DNA of 64,000 nucleotides from JAGOBP01 sp046328575 (GCA_046328575.1 JAXLWI010000003.1:62001-126000), one strand, 5' to 3'. Counted from the stretch's first letter, positions 1-11,653 are shown. Numbers and translations are program-made. The notes: generated by a model from the letters alone, not told the origin.

Positions 1-3000
1 AGGCCATCTCGCCTGGGATCACGTATACCTATCGAGTTGAAGCGGTGCTGCCGACGGGCGCGCAAAACTTGGGCAGCGTATCGGCCCTCGCCGGACAGTT
101 GACGCCCCTCACCAAACCGACCGGCCTGTCGGCGTTGTCGTTGGACGACAACGATCCGTTGATCCGCGACAAGGCCGGTGATTGGGGCACGGCGCAGCAA
201 AATCGCCGCTTCCATCAAACGGTGTATCTGTATTGGGATGCTGAACAACAAAGTAATTCGATCAACGGGCCGTGGCTGACGGGCTACGATATTTACCGCG
301 CGCCCATCACCGCCTCGACCGCTTTTTCGCGCGTTAACGGTCTTCAACCGGTGCAGGCCTTGACGGCGACGATTCCCATTTCAGATACGCCTGTCACGAC
401 GAGTGTGCTGGCTTATGAAGAAGTGCCCTATTACTACGCCGACATCGCACCCGCGGTGGGGCAGTATGTTTATCGTGTGACGCCGCGCGATTTGTTGGGA
501 CAGATTCGCGCGTGGCCGACGGATCAAGCCCAGTTCAGCGATCCGATCACGGCGCGCGCCCGCGACTTCATGCCGCCCGATCCCCCCCTCAACGTCACAG
601 CGACGGTCACCGCCACCGGCCCGATCTCAACCGTGATTGTTTCGTGGTCGATGACGCCTACCGCCGATCTCAGCGGCTTCATCGTCTATCGCGCCTTCTC
701 GATTTCGGTGACGCTGCAAACCAACTGTGTTGATGAACATCAATGTTGGCGCGAAGTGACACGCACGACGCAATTGCAGTGGCACGATCTCGATCCGCAA
801 ATGGAGCAAGTGCGCTGGTATCGCCTGCAAGCCGTCGATCAGGACGGTAATCGCAGCCGCTACACATCACCCGTGCAAGCGATCTTGCACGATGTCACGC
901 CGCCCACTCCGCCGACCGTGAATGTGATCCCGTGTGATACATCCGGCGGACAAGAGGGTGGCTACTGCATCAGCGCCACGCCCACGACGACGGACACGAC
1001 GCGCTATCGCGTCTATTGCCAGTTCAGTCCTGACGGTGTGATGATGCCGATCAGTGACACCACGCAGATCAACAACTTCAAATTAGAGAGCGTCTATTCG
1101 CCGACGTATCCGCTGCAAAACGTGACGTGCCAGCTGCGCGCCGCCGATGCGCAGGGTAACCTCAGCGCGCCTGCATCGTTCAACGTGCCGTGGATGTTGT
1201 CGCTGCGTCCGATCGTTGCGCCGACGCCCATCATTACGACGATCAACACGGCGTTGGGCGGCGTCAACGGCTACAGCGCGCAGATCAACTGGGACGTGAA
1301 CGATGCCGGAGGCCTATCGGGTTTTCGGATTGATCGGGAGGCGATCTATCGACCCAACAATGGCCCCGTCGGCGATGTTGCAACGTTCAACGTCGCTAAT
1401 CCCAGCGCGCGCGTTTACACTGATACCTCGATCGAATTGCAGACCGTTTACAACTACACCGTGACCGCGCTGACACCGTCGGGCTTCCCGTTCTTTGGCA
1501 AAGAGGCCGCCTCGTTTCCGCGCACGTTTAAGGCGGTGATCAACGGACAGCGCCCCATCACCGAAGTTGATTGGATCACGATGACGTGGAGTGCGGGCTC
1601 AGGCACGTTCATGCATTGGGACCCTACCAGTGATTTTCTGCGCGGCTGGGCGATCTTCCGCAGCGTGCATCGCGATAGCGATTACATTCAACTGACGCCC
1701 ATTGTCAACAGCGGACCGATTTACAGCGACAGCAGCGCGCAACACGATCGCTACTGGTACGTCGCGGTGGAATTCGATCTGCGCACGGGTGAGCCGATCC
1801 GCTACACGCGCCCGCGCAGTGTGGCCAATGGCATTTCTCCGACTACGCAAGATCAGCTAGGAAGTAGGGCGGGTTTCTTACCCACCGCACGAGGCGGCTA
1901 TGGAAAGCCGCCCTACACAATGACGGCGACCAAACCGATGACTGCGTGTTCGCCCATCATGCCAACTGCGGGCGAACCCTTACGCTTTGGTGAAGGCTTC
2001 GAGGTGGTCACCGTTACTCTCGGCGCGCCGATCATTCCCAGTAACTTAACGGGCAACGGCTACTTGCACCTCACGCCACCGAGCGGCGATGTTTACATAC
2101 CCGTCAGTTTCGCTGCTGCCGATGGTCTCAGCGTGGGCGACGCGCAGAATCACGTCTGCACGGGGCAACTCAGCGTGACCGGCGCGGCGGTTTTGCCTAA
2201 AGACATGCACTATCCTAACGGCTTGCACTACGACCTCAACGCGATCTATGCCAAGCCGTGGTTTACCCAACCCAACGTCGGCACCGGCGAAGTATCGATC
2301 AATTTGCCCGATAATTTGCGGCTTTTCGCCAGCGGCGGTGAAAGCGATGTGTGGCCGTTATTCGCCACCGATGGTCTAGTCGTGCATAGCGATCTTTCGT
2401 TTAGCATGACAGCCAGTCTGGCGGGCTTTGGTTGCGCTGCGCCCATCGTCGCCTTCAATTTGGAAACGCTGCCCGCTAAAGTGATTCCGCAGGGTTCGTT
2501 GAGTTTCGATCAATACGCGATTCGTTCACCGAACAGTTGTCTGCAATATCTCGATCGCTATACAGGCGTCCGACGCCACCTGCGGCACCGCGATAGCAAC
2601 GATGGTGTTGCGCGGCAGCTACGCCTTTAACGCGATCAGTGTGGATGTCAACGGCTTGCGCGGCGTTTTTCTCTACCGCCGATGGATCTGGCGTGGCTCG
2701 GTAGTTATCCGTATCGCTTCAACGTCAGCGCGACGGCCGGCACGGAGATCGGCCTCAGCGGCGCGATTGTGTCGGGTAGTCTTGGCAGTGGATCTGTAGC
2801 GTTGGCCTATCACACAAGGCCTCACGACCACGTCGCCCCTGGCGTTGAACGGCACCTTCGTCAGCCTCGCTCGATGCCTGGGGCTGGCCCACGGCAACGC
2901 CAGCACCGTGCAAGATGTGGCCTGGTTGAGCGGCTTCAAATTGTTCGCCGGAAGTTGGGAAATGTACTTAGGCGAACTTAACCTTCGCAGTCGGCCACAA

Positions 3001-5392
3001 CTCTCGATGTGGGCCACGCGCCCTAATGATCTGCGCGATGTGGGTCTGGCGCAGTTGGCCGAGATCGAGCCAGGGCTCAATCGGCGCTTGAGCAGCGCGC
3101 AGTTGTACTACAGTAACTGCACTGGCGCGTCAGCCCTCTTTGATGCGGCGCTCAATACCTATGTGCGGCAAGGCGGCGTGAGTCAGCGCCAGAAGGCCAA
3201 GATCATCTCGCCCGTGCAACTGCCCATTCACGGTTACGATGCCTCGCTCGACAACCTTGAATTCAGTGGTTGGACAACTATATCTTCGATCGCAATGCGA
3301 CCGCGAACTTGAATCTGCCCTTCCCGCCCAGCGTGACGCTGCGCCTCGTCAATCTGGTTCAACCCGATCGATGACTGCATCGACGGCGGTGTGGTGCCGC
3401 CGGGTCAGGCCGCCAAGGCAACGTACTGGCAACTGAGCGTGCGCTTCCGTCAGTGGAATTCCGTAGGCCGCTGGGTGGCGCGATTTCAGAAGAACCAGTA
3501 TCACGATGCGATGTTGTGGGCGCAGAGTGCGATCAGCATTCCGCACGTGACTGCGCCAGGCTCGTCGGGCCGGCCGCCATCAATGTCGATCTCTCGTTTT
3601 ATCCGACGGGCGAGTTCTATTCGGCAACGCCTACAATCGACCGGACTTCACGTTGGACGGCTTCCCGTTTTTGACTTCCAGCCAACAACATCCCGTTCCG
3701 ATCCGTCAGTTTGTTCCCCTATTACTATCCCGGCGGGGCTGCGCCCAGTAAGATGCCAATGCGACTGCGATCAATCCGCCGTCGAATAACTGGAATCAGC
3801 GCGGCTTTGTGGAGTTGAAAGGGCCGATCGTCGCGCCGTACTTCGGCCCATTGCGGCGATCAATCAACCGCGCCCCAACGTTTTTGTGTTGGGTTGGGAT
3901 AGTTACGTGGGCTTCACCGCGCCACTGCGCGCCGGGAAAAGATAATGGGTGGATCTGAATGTAGTGAAACTCACCTACCGCACGATAAGTTAGTTTACGC
4001 CTACAACACCAGCACGCGGCGCAGCACGTTGACAGGCTTCAAGAATTCGCAAACTCATTGCCCGATGGCTGCCGCCGCTGCCCAGCGAAGCGCAAGTGTT
4101 GAACCTGGATACCGGCGTCGTGATGGAACCCGATCGAAGGATTGGCGTGTATCTGGGGCAAGCCGAGTACGATTGCTGATTGATCGCGCTGGCAGAACAA
4201 CAAGGCTTTGCCGTTGGTGTCTCCGCCCGATAATTCAACACTGACGGCGTGGCATACCAAACTCGCCGTGATAAATCCGATCACCTACACGACGCTGCTG
4301 AACAATGTGTGGGTAAATACGGTTCGCGCACCTACACCGATACGGTGGCCGTGCTGAACGAATATGAACTTGCGCCCAACACCGATCTGCCCGATGATGC
4401 GCTCTTCGGCGGCGGCACGATGGAGCAGATGGATACGTGGGAGCGTGAAGTTGAAACATGCGCGGCCTCCGTCAATGAGCACCGGGCTTGATTATCAGTT
4501 CGAGCGTTTCCTGCTGAGTCTGCAACTGCGCGTGCAGCAATCGACGGACAAAGACCCGCGCCTGCAATACGCGGAACTGATCAGCATGGAGATCAATCGG
4601 CACGGCGACTTCATCTTGATCGGCAAGAACATCAGCAGCACGATGATCAGGACGATCAAACGCATGGACATCTCGTTGCGGATCAATCCGATCTTGCCTG
4701 AGGCGGCTTTACGGGCTACGAGATGTTGTCGAAAGCGAATCCGCGCATTGAGCGGGCTCACGGTGGTCATGGGCATCGGCGCGGAGGTCAACTACATCGG
4801 CGGCGGGGTTGAAGGCGTGGCTAGCGGCACGGGCACAGTGCGCCTGGGTGGCGATCTCTGCTCGTCGGCACCATCAAGCCAAATAGCCCGATCTTGCAGA
4901 CGCACTTCCAAAGAGTTGATGGATAAACTCTCCGAGATTCCCGGCTCGGGCAATCAGATCTTTACGGGCTTTTTACTTGCGCGCGCACGGCCAAACGCCC
5001 ATCTTCGGCGCGAGTTGTCTATTGCAAGTCACCGCAGGCGCAGAAGTGGCGGGCTGGTACTGGTCGTGCAGACAATCAAGGCGATGCGTAAGGGCGGCAA
5101 ATTGCGCGGCTATGTCTTTGGCAGTTTTCATCTGCCTGGTCAGTCTGCGCGGCGACATCACGTTAAGGTATACGCAGCAAACGTTTAACAATCAAACGGT
5201 GCGCACCTTCAACGGCGATGGCTGGGTGGCAGGCGGTCTGGGTTCTGCAAATGCCGACGACTGGAAGAGTTGGGACACGCGCTGGTGGGATCAGCCGTTC
5301 TGTTGGACGGGCGCGCGCTTGCTAATCAAGTATCGCGAAGGGCCGGGCGGCCCAACGGCTGGGATGTGAGTTACAACGTCGAGTTTGAGTAG
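1..5392 (+). CDS. Large secreted fibronectin type III-like repeat protein, 5' partial, frameshifted after 2.6 kb
   Basis: The frame is already open at base 3 (ITYTYRVEAVLPTG), so the N-terminus lies outside the window. About 860 residues read without interruption and carry FN3-like beta-sandwich signatures: GYDIYRAPI, GFIVYRAFS, RWYRLQAVDQDGN, GFRIDREAIY and YNYTVTALTPSG recur at roughly 100-150 residue spacing. After about 2.6 kb the frame breaks repeatedly, but protein-like stretches continue in alternating frames (YPYRFNVSATAGTEIGLSG, TTLLNNVWVNTVRAPT) until NGWDVSYNVEFE and a stop at 5392. The function is unknown; FN3 arrays usually act as spacers or adhesion modules in extracellular proteins. 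No C-terminal anchor or LPLIRR tail is seen. A palindromic repeat is embedded in frame at 1864-1916. An inverted repeat follows the stop directly. The exact number of genes between 2.6 and 5.4 kb is uncertain, and two adjacent genes are possible. Confidence 0.6.
1864..1916. repeat. Compound palindromic repeat inside the FN3 coding region
   Basis: The outer arms GTAGGGCGG (1864-1872) and CCGCCCTAC (1908-1916) are perfect inverted repeats. Between them sit two smaller hairpins, GGGT/ACCC (1871-1883) and GGCGGCT/AGCCGCC (1893-1912). The reading frame passes straight through, encoding a stretch rich in Gly, Arg and Tyr that is unlike the surrounding FN3 sequence. A related GGGCGG hairpin occurs in the intergenic region at 59502-59519. 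Confidence 0.7.
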
Positions 5393-5397
5393 AAAGA

Positions 5398-5454
5398 ATC
5401 ACGGAGGACACTGAGATCACTGCAGTTCGCAAAATTCTCAGTGCCCTCCGTGAT
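5398..5454. repeat. Inverted repeat after the FN3 protein stop, terminator-like
   Basis: The left arm ATCACGGAGGACACTGAGA (5398-5416) pairs with TCTCAGTGCCCTCCGTGAT (5436-5454) with a single mismatch across a 19-nt loop. It starts six bases after the stop codon at 5392. There is no T tract. It may act as a transcription end or RNA-stabilising hairpin, or it may be a small mobile palindrome of the same style as 36602-36672. Confidence 0.6.
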
Positions 5455-5465
5455 GGTGAAGCGAC

Positions 5466-5662
5466 ATGACCGATACCCATCAAGCCGTGGAGCGGGAAAC
5501 ATTTATCGTGCGTGTGGCATGAGTCGGCCAGCGGCGTCTGGCGCGGCGGCGGATCGATGCGTCTGCCCGATCAGGTTGCGCTGCATTTCGCGTCGTTCGC
5601 GCAAGCCGGAAAGTTTATGCAACGCTATCTGTCTCACGCCGATGCGGAACAATCCACCTAGA
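5466..5662 (+). CDS. Small conserved-looking protein, one frameshift
   Basis: An ATG at 5466 opens MTDTHQAVERETFIVRV. A one-base indel then changes frame, and the reading continues ASGVWRGGGSMRLPDQVALHFASF and ends AGKFMQRYLSHADAEQST at a TAG at 5660-5662. The product would be about 65 residues with no signal peptide or membrane segment. The pattern FIVRVW.E..SGVWRG looks like a short protein kind I associate with Chloroflexota, but I cannot name a family. The coding call rests on coherent amino-acid composition on both sides of the indel. Confidence 0.4.
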
Positions 5663-5975
5663 TATTCGCCCCTTCCACAGTCTGCCAGCCCCTCAGCACC
5701 TCACAGTGTTGTCCAGATCGATCGAAACATAGCGTGCCCCAACGTGTTACCAACATAGCCCAATATGACGAAGTACGATGCTCGACTGTCGTCGTCGAAG
5801 CTTCAGGTCTGTACGTGACGCCTCGCTGTCAGGACTAAACCGCAGATCACCCCATAATCAAACCAACGGCTGACATCGACCTATTCCTGCGATTTGCTCC
5901 GTCTTTAGTCGGATGACGTTGAAGCAGTGCGCTGATAATCTAGACACGTGTGCGGGGGCACAAATCTTGAGGGCG
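5663..5975. other. No recognisable gene
   Basis: About 310 bases between the small protein and phytoene synthase. I see no coherent protein reading in any frame, no tRNA-like signature and no strong hairpin. It may hold the crt promoter, but no convincing -35/-10 pair stands out. Confidence 0.4.
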
Positions 5976-6920
5976 ATGACGATGTTTACGCCGCACGCGC
6001 AGGAACAACCGCTGTTGATGTTGGCGCGTGAAGCCGATGCAGTCGATGACGACCCACGTGGTCAGCGCGCCGATCCGCGATCGAGCCGGGTTTGGCGCGC
6101 GCTTACGCGCATTGCGAAACGGTACCGCCCACCACAGCCGATCGTTCTTTCTGGCCTCGACGTTTTCTCTCGGCGGATAAGCGCCGTGCGCTGCGCGCCC
6201 TCTACGCTTTTGCCGTGTGACTGATGACATCGTCGGTGCGCTCACTGCGAAGCCGAAACGAACTCATGCGCTGGCGACGTAATCACTCGCCATCAATCCG
6301 CCGCACGCTGATCGCGTCGCGGTGGCCCAGACCGATGCGCGTTTGCGCTATCGCATTCCGTTCGTTACGCCGAACAGTTGATCGACAGTGTGGCGCGTGA
6401 CCTCACGCAGCGCCGCTATCAAGCCTTCGACGATCTTGCCGCGTATGCGTACAGCGTCGCGCTTCGACTGTAGGCTTGATGAGCATGCACATCATCGGCT
6501 TTAGCGGACCCAGAAGCCATTCCATACGCGATCAAACTCGGCGTCGCACTTCAACTCACTAACATCCTGCATGACGTGGCCGAAGACCCAGCAGAAGCCG
6601 GACGCGTGTACTTGCCCGCCGCCGAACTGGCCGGATTCGATCTGAGCGAAGCCGATTTAGGCGCGGGCCGCGTCGACCATCGCTGGCGCGGCTTCATGCA
6701 TTTTCAGGTCGAGCGTAATCGTCGCCTATACTTGAGCATGGCCCGGCATCGCCATGCCAGACAAAAGACGGAACTGATTGCCGTAGCGGCCCGCGGCTGG
6801 TCTGCTCGCCAGCGCCATCGACGACATCAGAGCACGATTACGACATCTTCTCGCGTCGCGCCCGCATCAACGGCGCGCGCAGTTAACAAACTTCCCGGCC
6901 TGTGGTGGCGCAACCGATGA
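5976..6920 (+). CDS. crtB: Phytoene synthase (squalene/phytoene synthase family), frameshifted
   Basis: Condenses two geranylgeranyl diphosphate molecules to phytoene, the first committed step of C40 carotenoid synthesis. When indels are bridged the product reads AYAHCETVPP..ADRSFWPRRFL..KRRALRALYAF.RVTDDI, where RVTDDI is the first Asp-rich substrate-binding region. It then reads the hallmark LGVALQLTNILHDVAEDP, the second Asp-rich motif, followed by GRVYLPAAEL. The C-terminus YDIFSRRARINGARK..KLPGLWWRNR is typical of CrtB. One clear error is a lost T in the T-run of TATGCTTTTTGCCG-like coding at about 6210. The start at 5976 (MTMFTPHAQEQ) is a best guess. Its stop overlaps the crtY start (ATGA), so translation is probably coupled. 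Confidence 0.85.
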
Positions 6921-8068
6921 ACCACTACGACTACATCATTTTGGGCGGCGGCCTGGCGGGCCTTAGCCTCGCCTGCCAGTTGATCGATAGTTCGTTGCGT
7001 GATCGTACGATTTTGATCGTTGAACCGGACGACAAGGGGGCATGTGCGATCGCACGTTCTGCTTCTGGTCCGATCGGCCCGCGCCCTTTGACGGGTTATT
7101 GCATCGCTCGTGGGATCAAATCCAACTCGTCGATGATCAGTCATCGCACCCGATTGATCTCGGCGCGTACCGCTATCACATGATTCGCGGCGCACCGATT
7201 TCTATCAGCACGCGCATGACGTGTTAACGGCAGCAACGTTACCTTTATTCAAAACACAGCCGATCACATCGAAGAGACCGCTGATGGCGCATTCGTTACA
7301 GTCGGCGGCCAACGCTACTTCGGTCGCTGGATTTTCGACAGCCGCTTCAAAGTGGCTGATTTCAAGGCTGATCCAACACGGACGCGTTATCCAGTACTTC
7401 ACCGGTTGGTTGATCCGAAACCCTGATGATGCTTTTGATCCATCGGCCGCGACGATGTTCGACTTTCGCGTGCCGCAGAGAAATGAATTGCGTTTCTGCT
7501 ATGTACTGCCGTTATCGAAGCGGCAGGCGTTGATCGAGTTCGTTGCCTTAAGTTCTCATCGAGCTGAATCAACGCTCGAAGGCCACGTCAGGCATACGCT
7601 GAACTTGCGCGACTATCGCATCCTCGAAGAAGAAGGCGGTGTCAGCCCTTCTGATCCGGTCATTTGCGCGTCGCACTAGCGCACGCATGGTAGCGATCGG
7701 CACAACGGGCGGACAGTTCCAGAAATCATCGGGCTACGCTTACGCGCATCAGGATGATTCGACTGCCATCGTGCGGTCGCTGATCAGAAACGGAACGCCA
7801 TTCAACGTCCCTGCCGATTCGCCCGTTCTTCCCGGTTGTGCGATGCACTGTTGTTGCGCCTGATGCGCGAACAGGGCGCTACGCTCCAGGCGATTTTTGT
7901 GACGATGTTCCAGCGCAATCCGGCGGCGCGTATCTTTCGCTCTTGGATGAAACCGCCGCGATAGCCGATGTGGTGTTCATCGCGCTATGCCGCCGCGCCG
8001 CGTTCTTGCAAGAAGCGCTATACGAGCACGGCATTGAAATTCAAATCGCTTCGAACAACATCGCTTAA
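6917..8068 (+). CDS. crtY: Lycopene beta-cyclase, CrtY type, frameshifted
   Basis: Cyclises lycopene ends to beta-ionone rings at the membrane. The N-terminus MNHYDYIILGGGLAGLSLA is the dinucleotide-binding GxGxxG region, followed by IVEPD. The reading continues in shifted frames with DRTFCFWSDRPAPFDGLLH, VIQYFTGWLI, MFDFRVPQ and CYVLPLSKRQALIEF, a sequence order specific to the CrtY/CrtL flavoprotein cyclases. The end contains LRLMREQGATLQAIF and MFQRNPAARIFR, also typical. At least four indels are needed. It overlaps crtB by four bases and is followed about 60 bases later by crtI, giving a crtB-crtY-crtI operon. Confidence 0.85.
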
Positions 8069-8131
8069 GATCAAACCGGCCTTATCGCCAGGTGGGTGCA
8101 TGGCGGCGAGAAAAATAGTCAGAATTAAGTC

Positions 8132-9669
8132 ATGCCTACGAAGTTAACCGCTCTCATTATCGGCGCTGGGATTGGCGGCATTGCCGCTACCGCGCGTCTG
8201 GCCCGTGCCGGATATACCGTCACTGTGTTGGAGAAAGAACGGCCGGCCTGGTGGCGTTTGCGATCAATTGCGTGACGGCCATCGCTGCGATATCGGGCCG
8301 ACGTTGTTCCTGATGCCGGAAGTGTTCGCTGAAACTTACGCTGATCTCGGTGAAAGCATGACCGATCATCTTGATCTCCGCCGGATCGATCCGACCTATC
8401 GCATTCGCTTCGACGATGGTGTGTCGCTGGGTGACTAATGATCTGCACGCGCTGCAAAAGATCAACTGGAAGCGATCCGAGCCCGGCGAAGCTAGTGGCT
8501 TGCTGCGCTACCTCGTCGAAGGCGAGACGAACTATCATGAATCGCTAAAGTATTTTGTAGGCCGCAACTTCCGCAATATCTTCGAGTATTTCAGCCCGAA
8601 GAACTTTGCCATTGTTGTTGAAACCAAGCGTTGCGCCAAGCACTACGACAACATCGGTCACTACTTTGATGATCCGCATTTGAAGGCCGCGTTTACCTTC
8701 CAGAATATGTATCTAGGCGTCAGCCCGTTTGATGCGCTGGCGACGTACTCCCTGCTGCAATACACCGAACTGTGTGACGGCGTGTGGTTTCCGATGGGGG
8801 GCCTGTATCGCGTGATCGAGAGTCTAGTCGGCATCGCGGAGACGAATGGCGTACACTTTGTTTACAACGCGCCCGTGCGGCGCATCAACGTCGAGGGGCG
8901 GCGCGCGACGAGCGTCACGCTGGAAGATGGCTCGACGCTCGCGGCGGATGTGGTTGTGGCTAACGCTGATTTGCCGTACGCCTACGATGCGTTATTGCCG
9001 GATCGCGCCGAAGCCGATCGGTTGGCGCGGCTCAAATACATTGTTCGGCCATCATGTTTTACTGGGGCGTGGATCAGGTCTACGATCGAGCAACCGGCCA
9101 TCACAACGTCGCTTTGTCGGGCAGTTATCGTGCAAGTTTCGAGCGCATCTTCAACGATCACACGCTGCCCGATCAGCCGAGTTTCTACGTTCACGCCCCC
9201 GCGCGCGCACCGATCCGGCTGCCGCACCCGCGCCGGACAAGACACTTTGTTCGTGCTGGTGCCGACTGGCCATCTCGACGCAGCGACACAGCAAGCATGG
9301 GACGTGTTGGCTTTTTTGACTCAGTCGATGTGGTGAACCGCCTAAAGGAAATTGGTGTTGCTGATCTCGATCAGCATCTCAAGTTCGAGGTATGTTACAC
9401 GCCGCGTGATTACAGCGTGATCGCTACAATTTAGCAAAGGGCGCGGCCTTTGGGCTGGTCACAACTTCTTGCAAGTGGGTTATTTGCGGCCACAGAACCG
9501 GCACGCGCGGTATGGCAATGTGTACTTCGTGGGATCGAGCTTTGCATCCGGGCAGTGGCTTGCCGATGGCGCTGTTGTCCGCGCGGTTGACGACAGAGCG
9601 TGTGTTAGCGGAGCAACCGTTGGCCCAAAAGCTAGAACGATCGTGCGCGGCAATCCCGCGTATGCTTAA
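8132..9669 (+). CDS. crtI: Phytoene desaturase (CrtI family), frameshifted
   Basis: FAD-dependent oxidase that introduces double bases into phytoene to give lycopene. The N-terminus MPTKLTALIIGAGIGGIAA is the Rossmann motif, then LARAGYTVTVLEKE. Family landmarks follow: the region around GPTLFLMPEVF, AAFTFQNMYLGVSPFDALATY, GVWFPMGGLYRVIESL, DVVVANADLPYAYD, and near the C-terminus LQVGYLRPQNRHARYGNVYFVGSS with HPGSGLPMALLSARLTTERV in the adjoining frame. Several indels are needed. An end at 9669 gives about 512 residues, the usual CrtI size; the frame after the last motif otherwise runs to 9826 and would overlap the convergent flavodoxin gene, so another indel near the end is likely. Confidence 0.88.
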
Positions 9670-9733
9670 CTCAAAACAGCAAAAATCACGAAACGCGGCG
9701 CGGGCGCTGAAGCGGTTTTGGCGGACTGGTGTG

Positions 9734-10250
9734 TTATTGAAGCAGCGGTGGCTGATCGCCCAGGGTGCGAATGGCGTTCCAATCGCGATGATCGCCTTGG
9801 TCACACACCGAACATCACGCCGCTGAGTCTGAACTTCAGCCAGTGGACCACGATGTGATCTTGCTGAGGTTTAGCACGCCGGCAAACAGCCCCTTGCTGA
9901 CCGGTTTCACCAGCACGCTGATCGGGTCTAAAAACGTGGCGACATGCGAGCGATAGTTCTCGCCGTTCTTCATGGCTAAGGTCATGCAGACTACAAACGC
10001 CGCAAACGGCTTCTGTCGTAAAGCGAGCTGATGCGATCGGATGAACTGCATGGCTTCTGGCAGTACTTTTGCCGCGGATCGCGCTGCCCGCTACGACGGC
10101 GTGGTACGGCGCATGGGTCAGTTACGTCCGCCATGGCGCGAACATCAACGTCGGCGCCAGATTCTCGCAGCGCTTGGCCAGCCGCTTCGGCGACGCCAGC
10201 CGTTGAGCCTAATCGGCTGAAAGCGTGATCCTAAGGATGGTATTCGTCAC
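9734..10250 (-). CDS. Flavodoxin-domain protein (HemG-like family), frameshifted
   Basis: The reconstructed product reads GSTAGVAEAVGQALRESGADVDVRAM, the FMN phosphate loop of flavodoxins, then VVAGSAIRGKSTLPEAMQF, a long intact section FAAFVVCMTLAMKNGENYRS, and PVSKGLFAGVLNLSK. The end is DQGDHRDWNAIRTLGD, the HRDW pattern typical of menaquinone-dependent protoporphyrinogen-oxidase-like flavodoxin domain proteins. The GTG start at 10250 has an AGGAG seven bases upstream. At least three indels are needed. The redox role is unknown; nothing here ties it to haem synthesis. It is last in a run of minus-strand genes and converges on crtI. Confidence 0.7.
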
Positions 10251-10261
10251 TACATGCTCTC

Positions 10262-10653
10262 CTAAAGATATTCAGGCTTGAGATTGTGAGCGAACACATT
10301 GGTGGCAGCAGCCGAAACCACCGTCAGAAATGGGCTATTTTGCGGATCGCCAGAAGTCGCCAGTAGCGGCAGGTTATTTCAGGCTCGATAGTCTCCGCTG
10401 ATGATGGTGGCGAGAAAAAGAGCACCAGCGTGATCGCCGCCATGATCCTTACCGTTGAGTTCAATCCGACTTGTTGGTTGATTTGGTAAACGGTTACTCA
10501 ATGAGGATGGCTGTTCCTAACCCCATCAGTTTGTGGATGGTCAAGACCGAGCACGTTCAGCGGTCGGCCTGAATTGCTCAACCCAGAAGCCGGACAGAAA
10601 GATGATATGAACAGTAAGCCCGTGCCGATGAAGCGCGTGATTAGAGCATTCAT
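10262..10653 (-). CDS. Small membrane protein, frameshifted
   Basis: ATG at 10653 overlaps the stop of the upstream gene. The readable part is MNALITRFIGTGLLFI, a hydrophobic first helix, then LNVLGLTIHKLMGLGTAILI and AAITLVLFLATIISGDYRA, a second and third membrane segment. A further stretch VVSAAATNVFAHNLKPEYL ends at 10262, twelve bases before the flavodoxin start. The family is not recognised. The IHKLxGLGT pattern resembles small membrane proteins of the DoxX/DUF-type class, but that is only an impression. Likely co-transcribed with its neighbours. Confidence 0.45.
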
Positions 10654-10926
10654 GCCGCTTCGAGCGTTTCCGGCTGAACTTCAATCGCTTCGGTGTCTCG
10701 TTTGCGGCCAAACAAAAGGTAGGCGATCGGCCCGATGGGCGGTGCGAAGGCTGCTATCAGCCAGACATTGCGTTTGCCGTTAAGCCGGCATCGCTGCGCT
10801 GGCGAATATCGTACAAGGTCAGATAATAGCGCCGCGTTGATCGCACCGCGGACAAGACCATTGACGTTTTAAAGACCGGTAAAGCTTCGCGGAAGCGTCG
10901 GATGGTTTAGTTTTTTCCTCAGTCAT
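10650..10926 (-). CDS. PLDc_N-like small membrane protein, frameshifted
   Basis: ATG at 10926 is preceded by AAGGAG at good spacing. The start MTEEKTKPSDASAKLYRSLKR is polar. The C-terminal half reads NVWLIAAFAPPIGPIAYLLFGRKRDTEA, which matches the 'phospholipase D nuclease N-terminal' membrane hairpin (xGPIAYLLFGR), a small two-helix domain often found as a stand-alone protein of about 70-90 residues. The name does not imply phospholipase activity. The TGA overlaps the next ATG, so coupling is likely. One or two indels lie in the middle. Confidence 0.55.
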
Positions 10927-10975
10927 GGTTCAACTCCTTGAAAGAGATTGGGCTTGGGTAGGATAGTCAGCTTGT

Positions 10976-11653
10976 TCAGTGGGCGGCGAGAATCTGCAAG
11001 TGATTCATTGAGAAAGCCGCGCCGTGACCCGGATAGACCGTGGCCACGTTTAAGGTCTTCCAGTTTTTCAACGCTCGTTTGAGCGGCTTCCCGATCGTCC
11101 ATGATCAGATTCAACGTGGGCTGCTGTGCTGTCGAGCAGGTCACCGACGAACAGATCGCCGTCGACGGTGAGAAGACCGATCAGGCCACGCGAATGGCCG
11201 GGCGGCGCGATCACTTTAGCCGCCAGACCATAGATGGATAGATCGTCGCCGTCAGCAAAGCTCGCATCGGGCGTCACCCGATTCGCCGCCGAATCTGAAG
11301 AGCAGCGGCGCGATCCTTTGAGGAGCGGGTTGCCGCTACTTCGGCTCGCGAACATATCGCCGTGCTCGATCATGCCGAAGTCGGCCTGATGCATGGCGAG
11401 CGGTGCGCCGAATGTCTGGCGCAGGTAGGCGGCATTGCCGGTGTGATCGAAATCGCCGTGCGTCAGGATGATGAGTTTCAAATTGCCCGGCTGGCAGCCG
11501 CGTTCTGCAATTCTCGTTCGAGCGCCGCGCGTTGATTGGAACTGCCGGTGTCGACTAGAACGAAACCCGCATCGGTGTGGATCAAGTAACAATTAACACA
11601 CGCCCCAAGCGATAAGGCAAGGCTAATGTGATGGTTTTGACGTCGAGTGACAT
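10976..11653 (-). CDS. MBL-fold metallo-hydrolase, frameshifted
   Basis: The start MSLDVKTITLALPYRLG (ATG 11653) leads to VNCYLIHTDAGFVLVDTGSS, the first strand block of the fold. The metal-binding signature is LIILTHGDFDHTGNAAYLR (HxDxDH variant HGDFDH). A downstream metal His sits in APPGHSRGLIGLLTVDGDLFVGD, and the last His region is VATVYPGHGAAFSM. The product ends LQILAAH at 10976. It would be about 225 residues, normal for single-domain members. The substrate cannot be told: this clade covers glyoxalase II-like and lactonase-like enzymes. It is followed after 49 bases by the PLDc_N-like gene. Confidence 0.75.
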
